Positions 1 through 12,300 of a stretch of DNA of 64,000 bases are shown piece by piece. Each line of letters begins with the position of its first letter. The stretch's first letter is position 1. The notes beneath the pieces are model-generated. The model did not search any database. It saw only the letters and a list, made by a program, of their open reading frames with translations, and had not been told where the DNA came from. Origin of the DNA: Clytia hemisphaerica (taxonomy: Eukaryota; Cnidaria; Hydrozoa; Leptothecata; Clytiidae); contig CACVBU010000615.1 of the NCBI GenBank assembly GCA_902728285.1, positions 62,001-126,000 of the forward strand. The letters are read 5' to 3'. A program made the translations under genes and the position numbers.

Positions 1-67
1 TTGCCCAAAATTTCATTCCCTGGAAGAAAATTCCTACAATTTCATGACTTGGATTTCATTTCTACAT

Positions 68-1233
68 GAAATACACTCTTCTCGAGATGCATAAATTTAT
101 TGTTGTCCTCGTTTTCAAACAGATTTCATTGCTATGAAATTATACATTTACACCTATTTAAATTCCCAATGAAATATGATTTAGAGGGTTTTGGGCATAA
201 ATTTACTTGATAAAATTTTTACAGTATACCCCTGGTTGTCAAAATGCAGGTTTGGGGCCCCCAAAACGGAGGTGTAGTTAAAATCAAATTATTAAGCCCA
301 GTGGTAATTGGGGGAAAAACTATGAACATGTATGTGTTTTCCCTTAAATTTACGACCCGATGGATGTAAAATTTATGATTTTTATGAAATATTTCAAGAT
401 TTTCGATATTGCAAAGTCCAAACTGAAAATTTAGAAATTTTCAAAATGACAATTTTGATTTAACAACGTCTTAATCAAGTTTTTGAAAACCAATCTCTTT
501 TGAAAATAGTTCCATTCATGTATGGAATAAGCTGTGAAAACTTTAGAAAAAAAGCTTAACTGAAACTGAAAATATTAAGCTTTAAAGATATTTTTCTCCT
601 ATATTTTGCAAAAAAATGACAGAATTTGTCGTTTTTGCTGATTCAGCGAAAAATTTGATATATAATGATAATTTTTTGTTATAAACTATTAACTCAAGGT
701 GATAGGAATGGAATTCCAAGATTTTTTCTTTTTCTCATATTTAGAATTTTCGGTTTTGTCAATGCTGATTTTTGACTCCAAAATACTGGTTGACCTTCAA
801 GATGCTATATCTTTTACCCAGCTTCTAAAGTCACAAATGTATTTGCATTTTCTGAACTGCATTAGGTGTAGAAAGTTTCCTATACCCCGTTTTCATAACT
901 TATTTTCAATATCCAAGGAGCTAGAGTGAGTTATATGCAATTGTTACCTAATTTTGGTGTTAAAATATTTCTTTCAGACGCAAATATGTTATTTAGAATC
1001 AGTCTTAAACCAGCAAAAACATGCTCATTTTTAAGTATAACCATCACTCTTTCAAAATAAACAAAAATCGTTTAATTCTGATAAATCTACAAGTCAGAAT
1101 CTTCATTTTAATGAAAACCTCCGTTTTGGGGGCCGTCTCCGTTTTGGGGGCCATATACTGTATGTAGTTTTATAGCAATGAAATCTATTTGAAAACGAGG
1201 ACAACAATAAATTTATGCATATCGAGTGTATTC
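68..1233. repeat. Nested inverted-repeat transposons
   Basis: Outer arms near 68-140 and 1165-1233 are reverse complements with few mismatches. Inside them a second element runs from about 220 to 1162. It starts TACAGTATA and ends TATACTGTA, so CAGT..ACTG termini are flanked by TA, as in Tc1/mariner elements. Near both ends lie GGGGGCC/CCAAAACGGAG-type subterminal blocks. No transposase is seen; the 76-residue ORF inside has no recognisable features. A lone related end occurs at 38848-38880. Confidence 0.75.
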
Positions 1234-1692
1234 AATGGAGAAAAATGGACTCCCAGACCAGGACGGAGGGCGATGCCTGGCTGAAGGAAAGTTATTGATA
1301 ATAATTGATAATTGATAATTTTCACGTGATTTCGAACACTAGGTACAATCTTGGCAAAAACCTAATAAACTGGAGATAATTCCAGCCTCAAATTGCAGAA
1401 ATGGATAAGAAGATTCTTAAGAGTGCTCGAAAGGAGGATATTTTCAATGTCTGTTCGCCATTCCCTGCATGTAGTCGACAAAATTTGGAAAAAATACATA
1501 CTTTTCAACTGAGGATTGTTTGTAAAAACATGAAACTGCCAGTATTGAAAAATAAATTTCATTACTTTAATTCCGAAAAAATACATACAAATTAAACGAA
1601 CGGAGATAAAAGAACTGCAAAGTTTTAAATGATTCTTATTCTTCAGGAAAATTAACAAACAAAATTCTATACACGAGTAAGAAACTAAATAT

Positions 1693-3231
1693 TCACTTTT
1701 TATAAACATTAATATTAACAACAACACTATTGGCTTCACCGGAGACATATTGTCCTTCTTTGTCACCAGGTCCACAATTCATGGTAATTTGGCGAAACTT
1801 TTGTCCAATGGGTGCCTTGTTTGGGGTGGTTGGGCGCGTCTTAGGGGCGGTTGTTTCTTTTGTAATTGTGATGTCAGTTGATGTCGTTGGTCGAGATGTG
1901 GTTGGTCGAGAAGTCGTTGTTTGAGAAGTCGTCGGTCGAGATGTTGTTGGCTGAGATGTTGTTGGCTGAGATGTCGTTGGTTGAGAGGTTGTTGGCTGAG
2001 ATGTCGTCGGTTGAGATGTCGTTGGTCGAGAGGTCGTTGGTCGAGAGGTCGTTGGTCGAGAGGTCGTTGGTCGAGAGGTCGTTGGTCGAGATGTCGTTGG
2101 TCGAGATGTCGTTGGTCGAGATGTTGTCGATCGAGATATCGTAGATTGAGATATCGTAGCTCGAGATGTCTTTGGTCGAGAAGTCGTTACTGTATCGGTC
2201 GATGTAGAAGAGGCAACATTGGTTGATAATGTCGGACGTGTCGATGTGATTTTAGTTAATCGATTATCTGTGTTTGATGATGTTCCATCCTTTTTAATGA
2301 CAAAGAATTCGAGTGGATCATCTGGGCCACGTACTGCAACTCCAGGGTCGGCCAAATTGGCAAATCCGTCATTCGAATGGTCTTGTGCTGTCAACGTTCT
2401 GGAGTAATCTTGAAGTACATCATTCAACACCTTTACTGTAAAAGGAAAACCATAAGAATCTTAAAATATTAAATATGATGAAGTCTCTGTGTTCCGGAGG
2501 GATTATACTTACGGTCAACTCTCCGAAAAATTCAAAATTGAACAAAAGATAGAAAGATGCTGACGTTTTTGAAACTTTGAATGATATTATCCCACATCAA
2601 ATATTATCGATTTTTATATAATTTGGGTCCAATTCTTGAAAATATTTTGCTGTTGGAGAATGGATTAGTTTTTATAATTCTGACATTGTGTCGTAGAAAT
2701 CTGGTGGGTACCATCACCAAGAAAGTAAAAAATGTTTTTTCCCTAGTCCTAATACAAGACATGCATTCTACCCCTCAAAGTTCATACCGGCTAGTCGAGA
2801 CAGAGGTAGCAATTTTCTAAAGACTGACAACACACAACCAAATGAAATAAAATATAAAATTACTTTAAAAGGCTCAATATTTAAAGAATTATATCAAAAA
2901 TATTCTGAGGCTAAAATATTTTGTTAACTTTTTACTTCAGATTTAATTTTTTAGTTTTCCGCTTTTTTATCTGTACTGCAAAAATCAGGCTTTGCCATAC
3001 CTTATTTTCTTTTGAAATTTAAGAGTCTCTGAAAAAAATATTCTAAACTTCAAAATTGAGAACTCAAAGAATCACGAAGCCCACTTCGATTTATGTAATT
3101 CTAAAATAAAATAGAACACAAATAAGTAAGTTTATCTTACCAATTTCTCTATCTGTAAGAGGTCTCGATTGAATCCCATGGAATATGAAGGAAGCTGCAA
3201 TGGAAATTACTAAAACTTGTGAACACTGCAT
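1693..3231 (-). CDS. Secreted Thr/Ser-rich mucin-like protein, two exons
   Basis: Exon 1 is 3231-3141 and exon 2 is 2435-1693, giving 277 residues. Exon 1 begins MQCSQVLVISIAASFIFHGI, a clear signal peptide, and ends at a G|GTAAG donor. Exon 2 follows a TTTTACAG acceptor, and the split codon (G+TA, Val) keeps frame. After a short unique region, about residues 114-220 are a tandem TTSRP/TTSQP pentapeptide array coded by a 15-bp minisatellite. The array is rich in O-glycosylation acceptors and should be an extended, sugar-coated stalk. A conserved-looking C-terminal segment of about 55 residues holds one Cys (MNCGPGD) and ends VNINVYKK. There is no transmembrane anchor, so secretion is inferred. 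The family is not recognised beyond mucin-like. Repeat number is probably polymorphic. The upstream region 3240-3480 has no clear TATA box. Confidence 0.8.
1879..2185 (-). repeat. 15-bp coding minisatellite (TTSRP array)
   Basis: About twenty 15-bp units of the form GTCGTTGGTCGAGAT/G (plus strand) code for TTSRP or TTSQP. Adjacent units near 2025-2110 are almost identical, while those at the edges have diverged. This is the pattern of an array that expands and contracts in its centre. Confidence 0.85.
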
Positions 3232-3877
3232 CTTTATCCAAAGAATGACTTTCTCTCACAAGTTCATCAAATATTATTCTCGCCCTCTCCAGTTCATGTA
3301 CAAATTCAATGTTTGAATTTAGAATTCCAATTCCCAAAAGCGCACCTCGATGATAGCTTTACAATGGAATGTAATCAGTAGATCATAGATCACCGTTTGC
3401 AAACGGTGGCGTAAAATCGTGAAACATTGACATAATAAATTAATAATTAGAGCTAAATTTTAGCTCATGTTAATTCCGCAATCAGCAAATCAAACACCCG
3501 ACATTATATGGCGGGTTAAAACTGCACGCCCGCTTCTACTCGTCCCAATCCCACGGACTCCGACTTGCAGCGTTTGAGCTCGGTCATTGATCTCATCCTC
3601 TCATACAGTCAAAACAGATATTTTTGCCTCCCTGGCACCCTCAAATTATTCTTATGCGCCATTTGCTTGTACATGTTTCCTTTCGCTGCCATATTTTTCT
3701 CTTCTATTTTCAGATCAACCATCACCGACGACGGCAAGAAGACACACGCACCAAGTCGTTTCGATCAATCCTAGTCCCAGCGTTTTTTCCTGGTTTTTCA
3801 CGCGCTACTTAGTTTGCTTTTTTTGGGTCGTTTTCTTCCTTTTTTTCCTCTTTTCTCATCGATCCGTTACCCTCAGA

Positions 3878-4175
3878 ACAACGTCACACGGCTCCGGCTT
3901 TCGTTGTAGGCTTAGGTTTTGATTTTTTTGATTTTTTTTCTTTAATTTACTCCTCTTAGAACAGCGTCACGGCTCCGGCTCTCGTTGCACTCTTTGGGGT
4001 TAAACAACATCACAGCTCCGGCTCTTGTTGTAAGGCTTAAGTTTTTTACTTGTAGGCTAGGACCTTAGTACTTACAGTTTAGGGGGTGTGGGTTACTACG
4101 TAAACCCCATCTAGTTCTGATACATCAGATCAGATAGGCTCATACCCATGTCACGGCTCAGGCTCTCGCTGCGGT
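3878..4175 (+). repeat. Four diverged stem-loop repeats
   Basis: A core TCACGGCTCCGGCTCT recurs at about 3884, 3967, 4010 and 4150. In the first three copies the core sits between complementary arms: ACAACG/CGTTGT, CAGCG/CGTTG and ACAACA/TGTTGT. The arms differ but stay paired. The copies are separated by T-rich spacers. Short ORFs over 3565-3922 are low-complexity and not supported as genes. Confidence 0.5.
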
Positions 4176-4494
4176 CTTCACAACCGTCCGCGGTTATAGG
4201 CTTTAAGAAGATTTATCTCTCGATGCATCCCCAAATATCACGCCAAAACCAACACACTTTCTTACGTTTCATTTTATAGTCAAGATATCTCATTTCACAA
4301 TTATACATTTGTCTCCTTTATTGTTTCCCCTTGTTTATGTTTAGGGTATCTTGTATCACTATTTTCGGTTATTTCGACCATCATCAAAAACGCATTTTTT
4401 GGATTCCTCACTAGGCTAGGTTTAGACTACTCTTCACTCAATAGTCAAACTAATAAGGAATTAACGTAGTCGAATCTCTTATGTATCATTTTTC

Positions 4495-4990
4495 ATTGAA
4501 TTCAAAACCCCGAAGGGGCTAGACCCAAAACTCCTGGATTGGAGATGAAGCCACTGATTTCCCACACAAAACGCGTGGTCCGCGTGGTTATCACACAAAC
4601 GCCAGATTTCGAAGAATATTCCGCTTAAAAACGAAGAAAGGGCTAGATTCAAACCGCAATTCTAAGTGCGGTGCAAATATTAAAGCTTCACTTTTTCTTG
4701 CTTGAGAAAGGTTAAAAATTAATCTCTAACCCCTTTGGGGCTGTAAACTCAAAGGGATTCTTATCTCTACAAAATAATTACGCAGCCCGCGTGGTTTTCA
4801 TAAAAATACTGGATAGGAACTACAATCAGTGAAAAAATACTTGGCACAAAAAGGAAATTCTCCACGAAATTGACATTCTCGCTCGAACTTCAATTCTCGA
4901 AAAATGGTAAAATTACCAAAATTGCCAATATGTTATGGCACTGATTGTAGAATTTGAAAAAAATAAAACATAACAACATAGTATAAGAAA
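4495..4990. repeat. Dispersed repeat, copy 1
   Basis: Shares blocks with 16500-17110: a GGGGCTAGACCC/CTCTATCCC region, a CGCGTGGTCCGCGTGG-like block, and a block around CATTCTCGCTCGAACTTCAATT. The last block lies in opposite orientation in the other copy, so the two have been rearranged relative to each other. No coding capacity is seen. Confidence 0.55.
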
Positions 4991-5640
4991 GCCGCGGAGA
5001 TACTTTGCCGAATACTATGATGACAACAAAGATGTAAATTAATGCAGTCCGTCATCCGAAGTACAGCAAGGCTTCACTTTCTTACTTGGAAGAAGTTTGA
5101 GATTCCACTCTAGATTTGGGTTTGAAACTCAATGCAGATAATCATCACTTTCATATCGATCGAGGAGCGGTTTTCAATAGATTCGCGGATTGCAGTTGCG
5201 GGATGCGGATCAAAATATTTTCTCGGACAATCGAGCTTGTAAATTTCTATCTAACTTTAAATTAAATAACGCTAAATTTAATTGAAGAATTAGGTCCAAA
5301 TCGTTTCTTGATCGAGAGGCGCGCCTGTTGATTGATATACGTCCCTTGAAGCATGTTATAGTACCTAACTGGCTTCAAAAGAACAGTAGTAAATCGGCTA
5401 TTGAAACGATAAAGGTTTGATTTACCGGCCTAATTCCATCTAACCTTATTCCCCCGGATAAAATTGCTTGCTTGCTAAAGATTCTTTATTTTAAGATTTC
5501 TGTGAGGTATTTTTGCATAGAGATAAAAGACAAATTCACCGATAAAGACGGACGGTTCTTGGGGCTTTGGCATACTTTTTATCTAATGGGGGTAGATTCA
5601 GGCTAAAATAGTTTTACCCAAGAAAACATTCTTGATCATA
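4991..5640. other. Non-coding, nothing recognised
   Basis: No ORF of note and no splice-consistent exon. It contains an AscI-like GGCGCGCC site and AT-rich sequence only. Confidence 0.5.
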
Positions 5641-5644
5641 TGAA

Positions 5645-6185
5645 TTTTTTTATAAGAACTTCGAAAATTTTTGAAGCCCTTACTAGTAGATGTTCTTAAC
5701 TTTTCGAGTTTTAAGCCTAAAATGTTCTTAATCCCAAATTACTGTAATACATGAAAAATACATAAGTGTTCTTATTTTCACCATTTTGTGAATACTTTTG
5801 AAATTTAGTGTTTTAGAATCCGTTGTTGTTCTTAATATTTTGGTCATGATAGCCTTATGTTCTTATACACAGTAGAGTAAAAAAAATGCTAAGACAATAA
5901 GATGAATGAGAAAGTCAAAAAAATACCATTGTTGCAAACAAAAATCAAACGTTCTCATATAGAAAACTGTTAAGGATCAGTAGCGTGGTGGGTTGACTAA
6001 AATTCTAGCAAACTCGCGAGGTAATTGTAGTCAATCTTGATTTGGCGGATTTTGGCGCCCCCTATGAAAAGTAAATATGTTTGTTAAGAACATTTTTAGG
6101 CTTAAATTTCAAAAAGTTAAGAACATCCGAAGAATTCAAAAATCTTGGATTTTCTTATAGAAAAAAACTTGTATTACTTATTCTT
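5645..6185. repeat. Fragments of the TTATAAGAACA miniature transposon family
   Basis: Segments around 5645-5865 and 6075-6185 carry the TTCTTATA, TTAAGAACATTTTTAGGCTT and GAACATCC motifs that define the intact elements at 48607-48860 and 52345-52568. Both are degenerate and lack clean ends. A CAGTAGCGTGGTGGG end at about 5981 resembles the hAT-like MITE at 17812. Confidence 0.55.
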
Positions 6186-6899
6186 TCAAAATTATTTGAC
6201 GATGAGCAAACTTTTTATATTTGTCTATGATACTAGGTTACTTTCAATATATAATTTCTTATTGAATGTTTGATAATTCATGAGATTTTGAGGGCAAAAT
6301 GGAAGAATTTTGCGATTGAGTTAAGAAGAAGAAAAAAAAACTTCTTTTATGGTAATCCATTGTATTTCGCTTATCCCTCACCTTGAAAGACAACGTGTTA
6401 AATTTTTTATCCCATATTGGCTAAAATAATATTTTGTATGTATATATGAAAAATTTACTGAAACGTAACCACACAAGTCAAAAATTTATTTTGATAAAAT
6501 TACACTCTCATAGAGGTTGAATTGAAATCTGGTAAAATTTTGTTGAAACCAAGATTTGATTTCGTGGGTTTTTTGATTTTAAAAACGGCTTTAAAAATTC
6601 TCTCCGAAGTTGACACCCGACATCTCGGGTGTCAAACACAGATCTATGGAGGCTAATGAAAGGTAAACTGATATTGTAAGACTCTGTACCACTGACCTTA
6701 GGAGCGTTTTTAGGTTATTTGGGATCAAAGAATGAAGGATCAAAATACATAGCAAAATTTCAAATTTAGTATTGGTTCTCGATGTTTTCAGCGTTGCATT
6801 TGTTTGATCGTAATGGGTTTTTTTAGAAGCTGATTGGAAAGACAGCTATACAGAAGATGTGTTAAAACAACGTCCATCTAACGCCTATAACATCCGTAA

Positions 6900-7044
6900 C
6901 GTGAAAATTGCACTCCACTCCACTCCACTATCACTACTTTTTTAACCTTGGAACAATAGAATTTCTATTCCCATTTGGATTTCAATTGGAATTTTTATCC
7001 CCACTGAGGAAAATATTTCCACCGGGGCTGTGAGACAGGGGTGT
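6900..7044. repeat. Truncated ACACCCCTGTCTCACAGCCCC-type MITE
   Basis: The right end GGGGCTGTGAGACAGGGGTGT and the internal block AACCTTGGAACAATAGAATT match the complete copy at 25361-25621. The left end is lost. Confidence 0.65.
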
Positions 7045-8130
7045 CTTTAGTAGTTCTATTATTCAAGCAAGCTGTAGTTGGTCTTTTCGACTAACTCTGT
7101 AAGGATCAACATCAAGAATATCAAAAAAAGAACGTCATCCGTTTGGGATGAGTTTCAAGTTTCTTAAAATCTTATCAAACTCAACCTTATCTTTAACATT
7201 CCAGGCAATCCGCGTGTCCCCACAAGAGGTTTGGGCGACAAAATGAACATCCACCTTCTATTCAAACACTCAGTATAATCACAGACATAAAAAACCGTGG
7301 ACTTGATGGCCCATACCCACACGCGTATTACGTCATACGTATGTTCATACCAAAGATGGCAGAGGAGCTGGAGAGATGGGACTGGGACGACCAAGTCTTA
7401 TTACAAAAAGTTATGGAGTATTTTGAACTAATTTTTTAGAGTTTTTTACTCATTATGCAACAAAATCTACGTAACGTACATATTTTTTGGATGTCATTAT
7501 CGATGTTACTAAAATTGCATAAAAGTATGTTTGGTAGTTTAAAAAACTACTGCACAATATTGTAATTTGGTGGATTTTCATTCAAGCCCCGTGCTGGGGG
7601 CACTCAAGGTGAGCGACCCTTTCTTAAGGGTGCGTTTTCAAGCTTCTCCAAGCGTACTTACTGTAAGGGTCGGAATGAGAGAAAGGCCACTGTTAGGGTG
7701 TAAAAATGGGCAAAAGAATTTTGGGAAAATCTGACCATTTTTAACTCTTTAACTTTAACTTCCATCGCAAGGGTCAATATTTTACGCAAATCTACTTAAA
7801 TTTGACTACTTTTTTTCTGCAATGTAAGGGTTCAATTTTTGGAACCTAATTATTGTCCTCACATACGGTAGTTTTAGATCGAGTGCATTCAAGTCAATTT
7901 TTTTCACGGTGACCCACGCCAGGAAATATAGTTTGTGAAATTTTGTTTGATATTTAATTCATTTATTAGCATATTATACGCGATGTCCCGAAAAACAGTC
8001 CTGCCTTTTTACTCGTGATGGTGTTCCGACACAGGACTTCTTTACGGGACACCCTGTATGTAAAATTTTATAATCTTTTAGTATTTCCCGAACCATAACG
8101 GAAGAATTGTATATAGTTGAAACATTATAA
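7045..8130. other. Non-coding with repeat fragments
   Basis: About 7605-7690 resembles the internal part of the element at 28198-28582 (CTCAAGGTGAG, ACTGTAAGGGT). About 7978-8058 carries a TACAGGGTGTCCC-type end on the minus strand (mariner-like). The rest shows no gene-like signal. Confidence 0.45.
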
Positions 8131-8131
8131 A

Positions 8132-8397
8132 TGGGCTCTTCCAGAAAAAAACCATTCATGGGGGGTGGAGGATATATTGTCCAGGGGTATTGAAAAAACC
8201 CTGAAAAACTGCCATGTCCATGGGGTAAATCTGCGGTGTCCAGGGGTAAATATTTGTGTCCAGGGGGTCAACTTGATGCTTGTCCAGGGGTAAAACACGT
8301 GTCCAGGGGGTGAAAAATCGAAATGTCCAGGGGTAGATCACAGAAAAAATAATATATCCTCCACCCCCCATGAACGAATTTTTTCTGGAAAAGCCCA
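8132..8397. repeat. MITE with internal TGTCCAGGGGT tandem repeats, copy 1
   Basis: Terminal inverted repeats of about 45 bp begin TGGGCTCTTCCAGAAAAA and enclose a GGGGGTGGAGGATATA block. Between them TGTCCAGGGGT recurs about eight times at irregular spacing. A second copy at 58103-58523 has the same architecture with TGTCCGGGGGT variants. Confidence 0.8.
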
Positions 8398-9324
8398 ATA
8401 TAGTTTTAGATAGAAATTATATCATAGATTTAAAGGAAGAATCATTTTCATTAAATTCAATTTCATGAGAGAATTACACGGGGTTAAAAGGATGGTAACA
8501 ACAAGTTTAAAAAGTAGTTACACGCTTTTTTATTCATATAAACAAATATATGAGAGAACACCAGATTCAAATCTAGGTCCTCAGAACAAAAGTTCTATAT
8601 TGTTTGGGACAATAGAAATTTAAGAATAATCTCAGGATCAGCCAAAATTTATTCGTTCTTAAAAAACAAGCGTGTACAGAACAACTCAAGTCCCAAAGGC
8701 TTTTTTAAGGGGTATAAGCTTCACCTTCCAAAGATTCTCTAAAAGGTATACGAGTAGAGAATTGGTAAAACAACTGCAAAACTTAGAAGCAGTTTTTACA
8801 AGGGTAGGAAATAAAGAAAAAAAAGTTTTTTAAAGATCACAGTTTCACCAGAAATTAACCTCCCTTATCTGACAGTTATCAGATGGCCCATCATATGCAT
8901 ACACGACGTGAATACGAGAGGAAACAGTCGCAAAGTGTCCAAATTGAATGGTTAGGCTAGATAGATGATGCCTAAAATTATGTTAACAAATATTTTTAGT
9001 GTTTTCAAAATTTTTAAAACTTTTAAAATTGTTTTGAGTCATTCAATAAATAACTAACGTAGTATCATTCATGTATAAATAATACATATAATTAAATTTA
9101 AACATTTATAAATACTTTCTTAAATTATTTTAATCAACTTTTTGTTCATTCCATTCAAATCAGATCAATAAGTATTCTTTCTTGGGCTCATTTTATATTC
9201 AAAAAGCCTTATTTATTAGGGAGATGGGATAGGACTAAGTTGTTAATATTTTGAGCGATAGGAGGAAAAAAAGGAAAAGTTTGATATTTTAGAAGAAGTG
9301 TAACTAGCGGCAAAAAAGGATAAA
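8398..9324. promoter_or_regulatory. Region upstream of the Cys-loop receptor gene
   Basis: AT-rich sequence leading to the receptor start codon at 9325. No ORF, no TIR element and no convincing TATA box is identified. The promoter is assumed to lie here only from position. Confidence 0.3.
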
Positions 9325-12300
9325 ATGCTTCACAATAATCAAGTTCTTTTGGTTTTTATGGGCCTTTGTTTTTTCTGGTTTGTGAATTGTAACAGGTATG
9401 TCTTAAGAATACATCCCCTTCTCAGGGACCCGACAGGATTTTTTCAGCTAGTGGGAGTAAAAATAACGGAATGGAACTCGATTGGGATTGATATTCCCAT
9501 ATTTTTATATCCATTGTTTTCAATTCAGAAAATTCAGTGGGGATGGGAAAAATAATATAATATTTAGCAGTGAGAATATAATGGGACAAAAATTTTAGCA
9601 TAATTTTCAACGGGGGACAATATTTTGGCCAATTTTTTCAGTGGGAAGGGATCCCAGTGGATCTGTGAGAAGGGGGTGTTATAAAAGTTTCAATCAGTTC
9701 TACCAGGGATAGATTTTTGTTTAATCTTTCCATCTTGAGATGGGATGCAATAAAAGAGAAAAATATTTTGAATCGTTACATATAGAAAGTAGGCCTTGGA
9801 GGGTAGCCCACTCGAGTGATAAAAAACAACTAAAAACGGGTTTTTTGACTCCAACGCTACTTTCTATAGGCTATAACTTTTGATGCAAGGAAAAAAGACT
9901 GTATAGCACACCCCTGTGTCACAGACCCGCTGGGACCTCAGCCCCACTGGAAATTCAATGCTTAAAATTGCACTCCAAAACCATCCCCACTAGATTTTTA
10001 ACCTTGGAACAATATAATTTCTATCCCCATTGAGATTTTAAAAGGAGTTTTTATCCCAACTGAGGAAAAAAATTTTCCCGGGGCTGTGAGACAGGGGTGT
10101 TAGTAGGCTTCAGAGTATCTCTGTGCCAAAATGTTTCTAGCACTAACGGATATGTATTCTTTTTCTTCTTCTTTTTTCATCTTCAAAATCTTCTTAGTCA
10201 TATTTTTCTCAAAAATTATAGTGCTCTTAATTATCTTTTTAACGGTGTACAAATGTTACAACTGAAGCATTCGTTGATAAATAACAGGCAAAACAAAAGT
10301 TAGTGTGAATGGATTTTAGAATATATATATTTTTCAAAATTATGTTTCAGGCCAAAGTTAAACTCAACCACTAAAGAGACAAAGGAAGAAAAAATAGACC
10401 GAGAAGAAATATTTTTGGCTCAAAATTTTGATCACTTGCTCAATCAATATGATAAAAATATTCGACCAAATTATACAGGTAATTTTAGATTGTATATTAT
10501 AAAATTGGTCAAATTATTCCTCAGGGAGCAAGGGAGATTGCTTTCGATTTAGGGGGGGGGGAGGTCCCCTTTTTCAGACCAGAATTATCTATCGGCATTT
10601 GTAAATTTTCTATTCTGTTGTATTTCAACGGGTAAAATTCCAAATTTCGAATACATTACCTATATTCAAGGCAGTTTAAATTTCATTTTTCCAAATATCA
10701 TGGCCAGGATTGTAGAGCTTTTAGAAGAAATAGAGAAAAATTGATCACGAGCACATCTGAGATCTCTACATAGTAGAATATTTGTATGTTTTTGTTTGTT
10801 ACTAGGGAAACCAATCGTGGTGACAGTGGATTTGACTGTTATGGCGTTCGGTGCAATCAATGAGAGAGGAATGGTATTCTCACGTTTGAATGTTTTTTTA
10901 TAAGAATCAATAAACTTTGAAATATAGCCGAAAATTGTTCTTATTTTTAGAATACTTAAATGAGATAAATTTTCGCAGGAATCATATTTCACGGTTGAGC
11001 TCATCCGCGAAATTTCAAGATTAATTTTGCGAATGGCACTGTAGAATTTTGAGCTTTTTTACGCCAAATTATGAATGTTGGTTGTCGAAATACCCATCAT
11101 AAGCGCTTCTTTGATGCCAGTAGACATTATTTTAAAATTTTTTTGAGTTTTTCTCAAAAATTACTTTGCAAATAAGACCTGATTTCCATTGGGATTTAAT
11201 TCTGCGAGATCCCGCGAGATTTGATCCCCGCGAAAGTTTATCCCATCAAAATATTCTAAAAATAATATGCTTAATTGATAACGAAGGACTTTTTATAACC
11301 CATCAGCGTAATAAATATTCCATAATAATCAGATAATAGAATCAGATAACAGCAGGTGACCTTGTTGCCGAGAGGGGGTTTAGTCGCGAGAATTAAGGAG
11401 TTGGTCCTACGATACTGTTGCAAAAGTCAAAAACAAATTACGAGTGGTGTTTATATTAGAGACTTTCTTATTTTTGTATCAAAACTACTTTTAGACATTT
11501 GCCACTGATTTATATTTCCGACAAACCTGGCAAGACTATCGTTTACAGCATAAAGCCGGGACGGTATTAACGCCCTTATTAGGGCGGAAAATACCGACTG
11601 ATTTCATATGGACACCAGATACGGTGATTTCAAATTCAGTCAAAACACGCAAACATAAAGTGACGACCAACAATGAGAAATTGGATATTTACCCAAATGG
11701 AACAGTGTTTTGGGGAAGCAGGTATTATATTGCTATACTATCAATTCAACATTTGAGGATGGGGTTAGTAAAATTAGTTGATGTTAGACCTTAATCGATT
11801 TGTCAATTTAAACAGCTTGAAAATGCAATTGCTGCTTCCCCCGCCTTAATCCTTCCAATCAAACGTTTTTCGTTGATGTCACGAGGGAATTTACAATACG
11901 GAAGGTCATTTATCAAGGCTTTCTTATTTCTAGAATCACCGTGATATCGAAATGCAAAATGGATTTTCGGAATTACCCGATGGATATCCAAAGCTGTTCT
12001 TTGGTCATCAATAGTTGTAAGTTCCTCCTATATCACCATGTGATGTATATTTACTTGTGATCGTTAAAAGGCTTTTCTCGGAGAGATCACCCTCCAACAA
12101 CTTTGCTTCGAAAGACATAGCATAAAGCTTGACACAAGTTTAAGAAATCAATCAACTCAAAACACTAGTGTCGCTCATTTTATCGTTCGTTTAATTCCAA
12201 GGGAAGGGGAATAGCTCCATTTCCTCACATCCACGAATGGTTTTCATTTCTTTTGAAAATATCCGTTTAGAATTTTCGTTTAATTTCTCTGAGTTATTGC

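Noticed and set aside
1730-2407. Plus-strand ORFs over the mucin-like gene
   Set aside because: They are antisense shadows of the 15-bp coding repeat; the minus-strand model has a signal peptide and matching splice sites.
3565-3922. Overlapping plus ORFs rich in Phe/Leu/Ser
   Set aside because: Low-complexity T-rich sequence, three frames open together, no splice or motif support.
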